Assembly (NCBI GenBank): GCA_016288815.1
Contig: JAEELF010000017.1
Span: 50,164 to 114,163, forward strand
Source: Ruminococcus sp.
GTDB taxonomy: Bacteria > Bacillota > Clostridia > Oscillospirales > Ruminococcaceae
Reading direction: 5' to 3'
Length of the DNA: 64,000 nt
Of the stretch, positions 55,727 through 63,917 are shown in pieces. Positions within the stretch are counted from its first letter, which is position 1. Each line of letters opens with the position of its first letter. The position numbers and the translations under genes were made by a program. The notes beneath the pieces are model-generated. The model made no database searches, was not told the origin of the DNA, and was given only the letters and a program-made list of their open reading frames with translations.

Positions 55727-57100
55727 ATGCCAGACAAATACACCGATCATTTCAGAAACACAGACAACGATCAGACCATTCAATTTCCCACTGCCGGGCA
55801 GCCAGCTTCCGTGACTCCCCCGACGAACCAGAAGAGAGCTCCACAACAGTACAGCGGCAGCGCGCAGTATAATGACGGCTACCAGTACGACCCATACGCC
55901 GACTCTCAGAACGCAGTGAACCCCTTCGAGGAAGCTTACCGCGAGGAGCACTACAACCAGCAGCCCCAGTATTCGCAGCAGCAGTACGCTCAGCAGCAGC
56001 AGTACTCACAGCAGCAACAGTACGCTCAGCAGCCGCAATACTCACAGCAGGCGATGTTCGTCCAGCAGCCGGCATATCCCCAGCAGCGCGTGAACGAGTC
56101 CGCCCCGAAGCAAAAGAAAAAGCGCAGGAAGCACAAAAACATCGTCACAAGGATCATCACACGCCTCCTGCTGACGTTGCTGATACTCTTCCTGCTGCTC
56201 TTCGGCATATACTCCTGCACCGCGCTGAGCATAATAAAGAAGCTCGACTACCGCGAGACCGGCGACCGCGACCGCGCAGACAGCGCCCTCCGCAGGAGCT
56301 ACGTCACGAGCGTACTCATCATCGGTACAGACGGACGCTCCGACGACGACACAGGACGCTCCGACACGATGATACTTGTCTCGATAAACAAGCACACCAA
56401 AAAGATCTGCATGACCTCATTCATGCGCGACTGCTACGTCAATATCCCCGGGCACGGCTGGGACAAGCTCAACGCAGCGTATAATTACGGCGGACCCGAG
56501 CTCGTCATGGACACGATCGAGAACAATTTCTACGTCCGCATCGACGACTATGTCTGCATAAACTTCAACTCGTTCGCGTCGATAGTTGACTCCGTCGGCG
56601 GTATCGACATCGAGGTCTCGGACTCCGAGGCGGAGGCGATAAACGTTATCCTCCAGTCCGAGGTGAACGAGCTCATGGGCGACGACAAGATGGACGATAT
56701 GCTGTCGTCCGGCGGAAAGCTCCACCTCAACGGCAAGCAGGCGCTCGCCTACTCGCGTATCAGATACGTCGGAAATGCTGATTTTGAGCGTACTGAGCGT
56801 CAGCGCACGGTCATGGAGAAGATAATCAAGAAGATGCGCTCGTTCAAGCCGACGTACATCAAGAAGCTCACCAACAACGTCATGCCGCAGCTCACAACGA
56901 ACATGAAGACGCTCGACCTCTATCTGCTGTCGCTGAGAGTTCCGTTCATCATGAAGTACGACTTCGTGCAGGTACAGGTGCCCGCAGAGGACACATACTA
57001 CAGCGACAACGTAGAGCTTTACGGCGGTATCCAGAATGTACTGTCAGTAGATTTCGACGCAAACTACGACATAATAAAATCCGAGGTATTCGACGACTGA
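55727..57100 (+). CDS. LytR-CpsA-Psr (LCP) family glycopolymer ligase
   Basis: 457 residues. The N-terminal cytoplasmic part is dominated by Gln/Tyr/Ala repeats (PQYSQQQYAQQQQYSQQQQ; residues about 75-120), then a basic patch (KQKKKRRKHKN), one membrane helix (LLLTLLILFLLLFGIYSCTAL) and the LCP domain: VLIIGTDGRSDDDTGRSDTMILVSIN, MTSFMRDCYVNIPGHGWDKLNAAYNYGG and NADFERTERQRTVMEKII, with the Arg and Asp residues that bind the polyprenyl phosphate. LCP enzymes attach teichoic acids or capsules to peptidoglycan. Its nearness to the MBOAT cassette fits surface-polymer work. Confidence 0.93.
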   Translation: MPDKYTDHFRNTDNDQTIQFPTAGQPASVTPPTNQKRAPQQYSGSAQYNDGYQYDPYADSQNAVNPFEEAYREEHYNQQPQYSQQQYAQQQQYSQQQQYAQQPQYSQQAMFVQQPAYPQQRVNESAPKQKKKRRKHKNIVTRIITRLLLTLLILFLLLFGIYSCTALSIIKKLDYRETGDRDRADSALRRSYVTSVLIIGTDGRSDDDTGRSDTMILVSINKHTKKICMTSFMRDCYVNIPGHGWDKLNAAYNYGGPELVMDTIENNFYVRIDDYVCINFNSFASIVDSVGGIDIEVSDSEAEAINVILQSEVNELMGDDKMDDMLSSGGKLHLNGKQALAYSRIRYVGNADFERTERQRTVMEKIIKKMRSFKPTYIKKLTNNVMPQLTTNMKTLDLYLLSLRVPFIMKYDFVQVQVPAEDTYYSDNVELYGGIQNVLSVDFDANYDIIKSEVFDD

Positions 57101-57113
57101 TACCCCGGAGCAG

Positions 57114-57149
57114 CAAAAAAAGCAGCTTCCGAAGAAGCTGCTTTTTTTC
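57114..57149. terminator. Bidirectional terminator between LCP and pilin genes
   Basis: AGCAGCTTC CGAA GAAGCTGCT flanked by A-run and T-run; ends both converging genes. Confidence 0.92.
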
Positions 57150-57150
57150 A

Positions 57151-57726
57151 TCAGTGCGGTGAAGCATATTCATGGCTGACGGTAGACCAGAGCCTGTAGC
57201 TGGGCTGACATTCGCTCGCGCCCATAGCATCCCCGACCCATACCTCAATGGTATTCGGGTTATCCTCTCTGTAACCGATTATCCATTTATTCGCAGGCTT
57301 AGAGCCCCTGTACTTTATCGGGAGCTGAACGCTGCTCGTATTCGTGAACTCCATAGTGTCATTCAGTGCATCAACGAAGTCCTGGCAGGACGGCTCAGAA
57401 GCAGTCCACACGAAATCCTTGTGAGCGTTATTGTGTTTAGCGCCGTCCATTCTGCAAACGACGACGAGGTCATACGTCTCAGAATTCTCAGTAACGCTGA
57501 ACTTCACAGCACTCGCAGAGTAAAAAGAAGAGATCACATTGTCATCAGTATCGTCCGAGAAAGTCTCAGAGACTCTCTGAGAGATATGCTTGGCGTTCGT
57601 TACGTCGTTTTTCTTCTTCGCATTCGCGACATACCCGATGAGCACCGGGACAAGCAGTGCAGCAAGTACGCCGATGATGGCAATGACTATGATCAGTTCA
57701 ATAAGTGTAAAACCCTTTTTTCTCAT
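57151..57726 (-). CDS. Type IV pilin-like protein
   Basis: 191 residues. The prepilin signal MRKKGFTLIELIIVIAIIGVLAALLVPVL has the cleavage site G/FTLIE with Glu5, followed by the long hydrophobic helix. The rest is a pilin-like globular domain (QLPIKYRGSKPANKWIIGYRE). No prepilin peptidase, ATPase or other pilus gene is in the window, so it is an orphan (pseudo)pilin. GGAGGAAT precedes the ATG. Confidence 0.92.
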   Translation of the reverse strand: MRKKGFTLIELIIVIAIIGVLAALLVPVLIGYVANAKKKNDVTNAKHISQRVSETFSDDTDDNVISSFYSASAVKFSVTENSETYDLVVVCRMDGAKHNNAHKDFVWTASEPSCQDFVDALNDTMEFTNTSSVQLPIKYRGSKPANKWIIGYREDNPNTIEVWVGDAMGASECQPSYRLWSTVSHEYASPH

Positions 57727-57772
57727 CCCGATTCCTCCTTCTGTATGGCGGTGGCTTATGTCTTTTTTTTAC

Positions 57773-57801
57773 ATTATACTCTCTGTTTTCAAATTTGTCA
57801 A
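57773..57801 (-). promoter_or_regulatory. Promoter of the pilin-like gene
   Basis: TTGACA, 17 bp, TATAAT on the minus strand: a consensus promoter. Confidence 0.92.
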
Positions 57802-57865
57802 TAGGATTTTAAAATCTTATTAAGCTTTTATGAACGAAAACTATGTAAGCTAAAATATTTTTGTA

Positions 57866-57902
57866 ATAAAAACTGCTGCACAGTCCCCAAACCGTGCAGC
57901 AG
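57866..57902 (-). terminator. ldh terminator
   Basis: CTGCTGCAC ... GTGCAGCAG stem (12-nt loop), then TTTTTATT on the minus strand, just after the ldh stop. Confidence 0.9.
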
Positions 57903-57923
57903 CCAACAAAAAATCGCATTAAA

Positions 57924-58877
57924 TCAGAGCTTCAGCCCTTCAAAGTACTCATCGAGCAGAGTGGCAGAGCTGCGGAACTTCTCCTTCTCGTCGGCAGTTA
58001 ACGAGAGCTCGACTATCTCCTTGATACCGTTTCTGCCGATGATACACGGCACGCCGATGAAGACATTGCGCGAATCGTACTCCCCGCAGAGCTTCGCGGA
58101 GACCGTGAGGACGCTGTTCTCGTCGCCGAGGATAGCTTTCACTATACGGGTTATCGCCATACCTATGCCGTAGTAGGTCGCACGCTTAGCCTCTATTATC
58201 TTGTACGCCGCCGTGCGCACCTGCTCCTCGATCTTCTTCATATCGTCAACGCAGTAGCTGTTGCTGTCATCGTTGAGGATATCGGTGACGGGCTTGGTCG
58301 CGAACATCACCTGAGACAGCGGCACGAACTCGCTGTCGCCGTGCTCACCCATGACGTAAGCGTGGATATTCTTGGGGTCTACGGTGAAATAGTCCCCGAG
58401 CAGATAGCGCAGACGCGCCGTGTCGAGCGATGTACCCGTACCGATGACCCTCGAAGCCCCGAAGCGCGAGAGCTCGTAGGTAACTCTCGTCATGATGTCC
58501 ACAGGGTTGGTCGCAACGAGGAAGATACCGTCGAATCCGGACTTCACCACAGGCGTGATTATCGAGCGGAATACCTCAGTATTGCGCTGGAGAAGGTCCA
58601 TGCGGGTCTCGCCCTCCTTCTGCGCGACGCCAGCCGCGATGACGATGATATCCGCGTCCTTGCAGTCCTTATACTCGCCGGCGTATATCTTCATATTGGA
58701 CTTCGCGAACGCCAGACCGTGGTTAAGATCCATAGCCTCGCCGTTAGCGCGTTCCTTGTTCACGTCGATGAGGACGAGCTCATTGCAGATACCGCCCTGA
58801 TTGACGAGCGCGTACGCGAAGCTCATTCCGACCATACCCGTACCGATGAGCACGACCTTGCGTCTGTCCTGATTCAT
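57924..58877 (-). CDS. ldh: L-lactate dehydrogenase
   Basis: 317 residues. NAD-binding VVLIGTGMVGMSFAYALVNQG at the N-terminus, IVIAAGVAQKEGETRMDLLQRN with the substrate-gate Gln/Arg, VATNPVDIMTRVTYELSRF, GTGTSLDTARLRYLL (Arg for substrate) and the catalytic His in YVMGEHGDSEFVPLS. It reduces pyruvate to L-lactate. The start 58877 has AAGGAGC upstream; the track start 59012 extends through the promoter into unrelated sequence. Confidence 0.97.
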   Translation of the reverse strand: MNQDRRKVVLIGTGMVGMSFAYALVNQGGICNELVLIDVNKERANGEAMDLNHGLAFAKSNMKIYAGEYKDCKDADIIVIAAGVAQKEGETRMDLLQRNTEVFRSIITPVVKSGFDGIFLVATNPVDIMTRVTYELSRFGASRVIGTGTSLDTARLRYLLGDYFTVDPKNIHAYVMGEHGDSEFVPLSQVMFATKPVTDILNDDSNSYCVDDMKKIEEQVRTAAYKIIEAKRATYYGIGMAITRIVKAILGDENSVLTVSAKLCGEYDSRNVFIGVPCIIGRNGIKEIVELSLTADEKEKFRSSATLLDEYFEGLKL

Positions 58878-58925
58878 AAAAAACAGCTCCTTTACACAGC
58901 GCAGAGCGCCGAACATTCTGACATT

Positions 58926-58954
58926 ATTATAACATTTCCCCGCAGAACTGTCAA
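58926..58954 (-). promoter_or_regulatory. Consensus promoter of ldh
   Basis: TTGACA, 17 bp, TATAAT on the minus strand, about 50 nt before the ATG. Confidence 0.93.
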
Positions 58955-59114
58955 GGAAAATAATGAGTGACGCCGTCTTGCCAAAGGGAAAGATCCATGA
59001 CCTGTCCCCCAAAAATCCACAATAGAGTCCCGTATGCGATGTACAATTATCGTCCTCAATGAGCGTGAACGGGCTTGCGAGTGACAGCGTGAACCGCCTG
59101 CGGGGCGTCCCCGC
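58955..59114. other. Unexplained intergenic segment before ldh
   Basis: About 160 bp between the ldh promoter and the pectate lyase terminator. It contains a perfect small hairpin GCGGGG CGT CCCCGC (59100-59114) and two direct copies of AGCGTGAAC. Frames on both strands are open by chance but have no start with a ribosome-binding site. It could be a dispersed repeat or a regulatory RNA; nothing firm is seen. Confidence 0.35.
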
Positions 59115-59143
59115 GAAAAAAGCAGCCCGAAGGCTGCTTTTTT
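59115..59143 (-). terminator. Terminator of the pectate lyase gene
   Basis: AGCAGCC TTCG GGCTGCT followed by TTTTTTCGCG on the minus strand, about 30 bp after the stop codon. Confidence 0.9.
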
Positions 59144-59174
59144 CATATCATTATATTTTGAGGAACTGGTACAC

Positions 59175-62100
59175 TTAAATGCCTTCGGTCGGGAGGGTAT
59201 CCACCAGACCCGCCTCGAGCCACTGGATCGCGAGAGCGTCCATGTTGCTCACGCCGTCGCCGTGTGCGTAAACATCAGCATTAGCCTTGCCCTTTGCAGT
59301 GAACCGGAAGCTGTCAGGATCCGCATTCACGCGCATGATGTAGACCGCGTCAGCCATATTGACTCCACCGTCATCATTAGCGTCGCCGTAGAGGGAAGCC
59401 TCAGGTTCATCACCGGTAGAAGTGGACTGTACAGGAGCTGTCTCAGTCACAGTTGTGGTGGCTGACTCTGTGACTGAAGTCGCAGCCGCTGTAGTAGTTG
59501 TAGCAGCCGTTGTCGAGGTGGTCGAAGCTGCTGTAGAAGTCGTAGTTGCAGGAGCACCGCTCTCGCTGTAGACCATATAGAAGAGGTTAGCGGTATCAGC
59601 CTTGGTGATAGTGTGCTGACCAGCGGACAGAGCAACAGTGATGATACCGTCGCCGGAGGAGGTGTACTTAGTACCGTCCACCTTGATCGTAGCCGCAGCC
59701 TCGACGAATACGAGAGTGAGTGTTCCGGAACCTGTAGAATTAAATGTGATAGAAGTTGCAGTTTCTATCTTCAGGCACTGTGTGAGGGTCTTGCCGTCGT
59801 AGTTTACTGTGCCCTTGGAAGTCGAGAGGTTGCCGCTGATAGTGTAGAACGAGCTGTTCGTTCCGTTGAGGGTGAAATCGTGTACCTGTGCACCTGCGAC
59901 GGGAGTCTGAGTACCTGCCGCTGTAGTAGTCGTGGTCTGCTGGGTAGTAGTCTGACCGCCGCCGGTGGTAGTCTGAACAGGATCAGTACCGCCTGCGTAA
60001 ACGTCAGGAGTAGCAGTCTGAGCTACGCCGCTTGACATATGATAGCCGAGAGACTTGTAAGTGCCGTTGGTCTCAGCGAAGCCCGCAGGCTTGGGAGAAC
60101 CGTCAGCGTTTCTCCAGTTCTTGTGGAAGTCAGTACCCATAGCTCCGACCGAGAGGGTGATGAAGTCGGAATCAGAGGGTGTAACTATGTCGCCGACCTT
60201 AGGCGAGCTGCCGTCGCAGGTGGTCGATCCGGAATTGTAGTAATACTTGCTGTTGTAGTAAAGGGTATTCTTCATAACGCCCTTGAACTTGTCGTTTGCG
60301 AGCTTTATGCCGGCAGCACCGGTATTGGACACCTTTGAGGTATTGTAGTATGTGAGGATATTCTGGATATCAGCAGTTTCGGAGCAGCGATATACGTAGT
60401 AATTAGCCTTGCCGTTGCCGCCTACGCCGTTATTGTAAGCCGTGCAGTCCTTGAGGACGCCGAACTCGGGGTTGTTGTTATCGGTGAAGCCGCAGTTGAG
60501 GTTCTCGAAAGCGAGGCAGTTCTGAACGATGTGGCGTGTGCCTACGCCGCCGCCGCCGAGCTTGAAGCCGTTTCCGTCGCAGTCGCCGTAGCCTCTGCCG
60601 TTCTCAGTGAAGCCGTTGCGGAACGCGATACAGTTCTTGATAGTTACCACGCCGGTAGGACCGGTCTCAGTCTTAGCATAGAGATCCCAGCCGTCATCGG
60701 AGTTATTGTAAGCGATACAGCCGTCGAAGACGTTGCCCTCACCGCAGGTGAGCTTAGCCGCGAAGCCGTCAGCGTTCTCCATAGTTGCATCGTCGCAGTT
60801 ATTGCGGGATGTGCAGTTCTTGATGTAATTATTGGTCGGCCACTGAGCAACAGTGGTATACGAGCCATTGTATCTCGAGAGCTGGAGACCGGTATCCTGG
60901 TTGTTATCGAATACCATCATCTCGATGATGTTGTTGTCGCCGGAGAGGAGCATACCGTTGTCGCCGGCATTTGCAATAGTGAAGCCGTAGAAGTGCCAGT
61001 AGCTGCCGTCGAGGACGAATCCCCTTGCAGAAGAGTCAACAGCCTGACCCGTGAAGTCGAACTTGACATTCGCGCCCGGATAAGCAGCGATAGTCTTGTA
61101 CTTTCCGGAGGAACCGGAATTGCTCTCCTCGATCATGATCGTGGAGGTGTACTTGTATGTACCGTCGAGGAGGTAGATATAGCCGCCCGCTTGAACGTTC
61201 TTGATAGCCGTGAGGACGTCAGTCGGCGAGCTCACTGACTTACCGTCGCCGCCGCCGTTCGGGGAAGCGTAGATAACGTTGCTGCCCGAAACGGGAGTGC
61301 CTGTCCCTGACGAAGAGGAAGCCGTAGTCGTGACAGTGGGAGTGGTCTGTGCAGCAGTCGTAGTGATAGTAGTTACGACCGGTGTCACAGTAGTTGTAAC
61401 TGTCGGAGTGGGAGTGCTGTCGTTCACAAACCCGCTGCCGATAGCGAGAATGCTGTCCTTGTAGGAAACGAGTGCAGACTTGAGAGCAGTATTCACAGCG
61501 TAGCTCTCATCATCGACGGAGTTGTCGAACGTCCACTTGAAATCACCGCCCTGAACACGTCCCGCGTTAGCCATTACCTTAGCCGGAACATCAGCCGCAG
61601 CATCGGGAGTGTAGGAGTACATAACGCTCGACGTATCGAAGTTATTGTAAGTAGTGCCGCCGGAGAGCGTCTTAACGCCCGAGGGAACGGTCTGAGAAGC
61701 GGAGCTTACCTCGTAAGCGTCGAAGCTGGAGGAGTTCTGAGAATATGTGATGTAGCTCGCAGCACCGGTGATGTAATTGCCGCAAGCCTTGATGATACCG
61801 CCTGTCTCGCCGGAGAAGGTACCGTCGCCGAGAGCGTCAGTGCCCTGCATGGAGCTCATCATGGGGTTCTTGCAGTTGCGGAAGTAGTTGTTCTCAACGA
61901 AGCAGGAAGCGCCCATCGTAACGCCTACGCCGTACTTCGCATTGCCGTCAAAGTAGTTGTTGTAGCAGTGTACGGAGCACGTCCTGATACGCGGGTGACG
62001 CGAATCGGAGTGATCGTACCAGTTGTGGTGGTAGGTGATATAATTAGTGGTCTCCTCGGACTTCATGCCCTGGAGATTGCACTTTCCGTTGTCCCAGAAG

Positions 62101-63074
62101 TGGTTGTAGGAGTGAGTGATGTAGGTCGAAGTCTTGGTGTCGAGAGCGCCGTCGCCCTTTACCTGATCTGCATCAGAGCCAGCATCGCCGTAGAAGAAAT
62201 CGCAGTGATGCACCCAGATGTGGTCGTTGCCCTGCTGGAGACCGCAGTTGTCGCCCTCAGAGCTGTCGCAGTTCATGAAGCCGAGGTTGCGCACCTCAAC
62301 ATTTGAGCTGTTCTTCATTACGAGACCGAAGCCGTTGAGGGTCGTGTCAGTACCGATACCTTCGACCGTGAGACCGCAGCTCACGGTGTCAACATAGAGG
62401 TCGCCCTTAGTAAGTGTGGACGGGTCAGTGATGTTGCCTATAAGACGGATACATACAGGACCCACCTTAGTATTGCTCTTGAGACCGGTGATGATATTCT
62501 GCACGCCTGTGAGGGTGGCGTCAGCGCCCTTCTTATCGGGAAGAGTAACAGTAACGCTGTCCTTGTTGGCGTTGGTGACGTAGATAACAGTCGCGTTGGA
62601 CTTGAGCGTACCGTCGTCGTTGTAAGCTCCTGAAGATGAGCCGCTGACGAAGCCAAAGCCCGAACGGTCGTGAGCGATAGATGTAACAGTTGTCTGACCA
62701 GCCTTGGAGCTGTCCTCAGAACCGTTGATGACCGGCACTACCTTGATAGTGTGGCTGCCGGCTTTAATGCCAACGACGTCCGCACGGAAATAGCCGGCAT
62801 ACTGTCTGATGAGCATGGAGTCGATCTTGGTGCCGTCGCAGTAAACGTTGTAGCCGGTCGCATTGGATACCGGAGCCCACTCAGCGAAAGCGCCCTCTGC
62901 GTAGCCCGCGCTCTGGACGAAAGAAACGTTCGTCTCAGCAGCGAAAGAAGTCATGATGCCGGAGCCCGCGAGCATAACAGTAGTCCCGCCTAAAGAACCC
63001 ACCGAAGCCGAGACCGTCATCACAGCCGCAGCCGCAGCCGCTGCCGCTCTTCTTTTCATAAGTGAATTTCTCAT
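59175..63074 (-). CDS. Secreted two-domain pectate lyase (PL1 and PL9) with dockerin
   Basis: 1299 residues. Signal peptide (KRRAAAAAAAAVMTVSASVG...), a small fibronectin-like module (residues about 47-130), a PL1 pectate lyase domain (about 150-500: LGFMNCDSSEG, NDHIWVHHCDFF, SDSRHPRIRTCSVHCYNNYF), a Thr-rich linker, a PL9-type beta-helix (about 600-960: VIYASPNGGGDGKSVSSPTD, NNCDDATMENADGFAAKL, NNSDDGWDLYAKTETGPTG, GNGFKLGGGG), another Thr linker, a beta-sandwich probably binding carbohydrate (VHDFTLNGTNSSFYTISG), a third Thr/Ala linker and a dockerin (GDANDDGGVNMADAVYIM; GDGVSNMDALAIQ). It should cleave de-esterified pectin by beta-elimination in two ways, while docked to a scaffold. Confidence 0.93.
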   Translation of the reverse strand: MRNSLMKRRAAAAAAAAVMTVSASVGSLGGTTVMLAGSGIMTSFAAETNVSFVQSAGYAEGAFAEWAPVSNATGYNVYCDGTKIDSMLIRQYAGYFRADVVGIKAGSHTIKVVPVINGSEDSSKAGQTTVTSIAHDRSGFGFVSGSSSGAYNDDGTLKSNATVIYVTNANKDSVTVTLPDKKGADATLTGVQNIITGLKSNTKVGPVCIRLIGNITDPSTLTKGDLYVDTVSCGLTVEGIGTDTTLNGFGLVMKNSSNVEVRNLGFMNCDSSEGDNCGLQQGNDHIWVHHCDFFYGDAGSDADQVKGDGALDTKTSTYITHSYNHFWDNGKCNLQGMKSEETTNYITYHHNWYDHSDSRHPRIRTCSVHCYNNYFDGNAKYGVGVTMGASCFVENNYFRNCKNPMMSSMQGTDALGDGTFSGETGGIIKACGNYITGAASYITYSQNSSSFDAYEVSSASQTVPSGVKTLSGGTTYNNFDTSSVMYSYTPDAAADVPAKVMANAGRVQGGDFKWTFDNSVDDESYAVNTALKSALVSYKDSILAIGSGFVNDSTPTPTVTTTVTPVVTTITTTAAQTTPTVTTTASSSSGTGTPVSGSNVIYASPNGGGDGKSVSSPTDVLTAIKNVQAGGYIYLLDGTYKYTSTIMIEESNSGSSGKYKTIAAYPGANVKFDFTGQAVDSSARGFVLDGSYWHFYGFTIANAGDNGMLLSGDNNIIEMMVFDNNQDTGLQLSRYNGSYTTVAQWPTNNYIKNCTSRNNCDDATMENADGFAAKLTCGEGNVFDGCIAYNNSDDGWDLYAKTETGPTGVVTIKNCIAFRNGFTENGRGYGDCDGNGFKLGGGGVGTRHIVQNCLAFENLNCGFTDNNNPEFGVLKDCTAYNNGVGGNGKANYYVYRCSETADIQNILTYYNTSKVSNTGAAGIKLANDKFKGVMKNTLYYNSKYYYNSGSTTCDGSSPKVGDIVTPSDSDFITLSVGAMGTDFHKNWRNADGSPKPAGFAETNGTYKSLGYHMSSGVAQTATPDVYAGGTDPVQTTTGGGQTTTQQTTTTTAAGTQTPVAGAQVHDFTLNGTNSSFYTISGNLSTSKGTVNYDGKTLTQCLKIETATSITFNSTGSGTLTLVFVEAAATIKVDGTKYTSSGDGIITVALSAGQHTITKADTANLFYMVYSESGAPATTTSTAASTTSTTAATTTTAAATSVTESATTTVTETAPVQSTSTGDEPEASLYGDANDDGGVNMADAVYIMRVNADPDSFRFTAKGKANADVYAHGDGVSNMDALAIQWLEAGLVDTLPTEGI

Positions 63075-63112
63075 AGTAATAGTCCCTCCATAAGTAAAAA
63101 AAGATATCCCTT

Positions 63113-63131
63113 ATGTGCTTTAAATGCACAT
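63113..63131 (-). promoter_or_regulatory. Inverted repeat in the pectate lyase leader
   Basis: ATGTGC ATTTAAA GCACAT: a perfect 6-bp inverted repeat between the promoter and the ribosome-binding site, a possible operator or mRNA hairpin. Confidence 0.45.
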
Positions 63132-63159
63132 TTCATCTACTTTGTCCTTCATTGTTCAT

Positions 63160-63188
63160 ATTATACTGTATATTTTGCGTAATTGCAA
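63160..63188 (-). promoter_or_regulatory. Promoter of the pectate lyase gene
   Basis: TTGCAA, 17 bp, TATAAT on the minus strand. The rest of the 301-bp gap up to 63315 is AT-rich with nothing else seen apart from the divergent promoter. Confidence 0.85.
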
Positions 63189-63315
63189 TGATTAATAGTA
63201 CCTTTTAACTGATATATCGTGCTATTTAGAATATTTATCTCACACAATGTATCAATAGCAGCCCGCCCACATATCTCAGTACGGTCACGCAGCGGTTACA
63301 ATATCCCCCGGACTA

Positions 63316-63344
63316 TTGACAAATCCCGCATTTTTTATTATAAT
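63316..63344 (+). promoter_or_regulatory. Consensus promoter of the small membrane protein gene
   Basis: TTGACA, 17 bp, TATAAT, about 30 nt before the ATG at 63376. Confidence 0.93.
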
Positions 63345-63375
63345 AATACTGCATAAAGGGAAAGGGGGATCTGCT

Positions 63376-63825
63376 ATGGCAAGATCAAAGGACCAGAAGG
63401 AGCTCGACAAGATCTACCGCGAGCTAAGAGACGCAAACAACGGAAGCTATTCCAGCGAGAGCAATGATCTGCTGAGATTTTTCATCGGACTTCTCCTGCT
63501 TGGCGGAGGTCTGTTCATGATCCTCCAGAACATCAACGTCACGAGCAACTGGGGAGGCTACTTCTTCCACATCGGCTCGTTCCACCTCGCTAACGGCATG
63601 ATAATGCTCCCGGCGATAGTCGGGATAGGGATGCTCTTCCTCATGGACAGGAAGATATTCGGCTGGATAGTCCTCTCGATAGGCATAGTCATCATACTCC
63701 TGAGCGTGCTGCTCACCACCCACCTCGAGTGGCGCAGGACCAACGCCTACATATTCATCATTATGTTCGGCATGGTCGCAGCAGGCGGCGGGATCGTCAT
63801 CAGGGAGCTTTTCAAACAGAGATAA
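63376..63825 (+). CDS. Four-helix membrane protein of unknown function
   Basis: About 149 residues. A charged N-terminus (ARSKDQKELDKIYRELRD) is followed by four membrane helices (FFIGLLLLGGGLFMILQNI; FHLANGMIMLPAIVGIGMLFLM; IFGWIVLSIGIVIILLSVLL; IFIIMFGMVAAGGGIVI). AAAGGGGGATCTGCT precedes the ATG at 63376; the track start lies in the promoter. I do not recognise the family. It is monocistronic with a strong promoter and terminator. Confidence 0.85.
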   Translation: MARSKDQKELDKIYRELRDANNGSYSSESNDLLRFFIGLLLLGGGLFMILQNINVTSNWGGYFFHIGSFHLANGMIMLPAIVGIGMLFLMDRKIFGWIVLSIGIVIILLSVLLTTHLEWRRTNAYIFIIMFGMVAAGGGIVIRELFKQR

Positions 63826-63826
63826 C

Positions 63827-63854
63827 AAAAAGGCGGACGCTCGTCCGCCTTTTT
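63827..63854 (+). terminator. Terminator of the small membrane protein gene
   Basis: AGGCGGAC GCTC GTCCGCCT flanked by AAAA and TTTTT, 2-3 bp after the stop. Confidence 0.92.
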
Positions 63855-63872
63855 CATATATGTCCCGCATAC

Positions 63873-63902
63873 AAAAAGGCGTACCCAGAGGGTACGCCTT
63901 TT
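63873..63902 (-). terminator. Terminator of the gene entering from the right edge
   Basis: AAGGCGTACCC TCT GGGTACGCCTT, then TTTGT on the minus strand, downstream of the partial gene that ends at 63918. Confidence 0.85.
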
Positions 63903-63917
63903 CGTGCATATTCAGTC

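Noticed and set aside
55964-56055. CAG-rich direct repeats, CRISPR-like at first glance
   Set aside because: They are in-frame Gln/Tyr codons of the LCP protein, without regular spacers.
57924-59012. N-terminal 45-residue extension of lactate dehydrogenase
   Set aside because: It would cover the consensus promoter and its ribosome-binding site; the ATG at 58877 gives the normal N-terminus.
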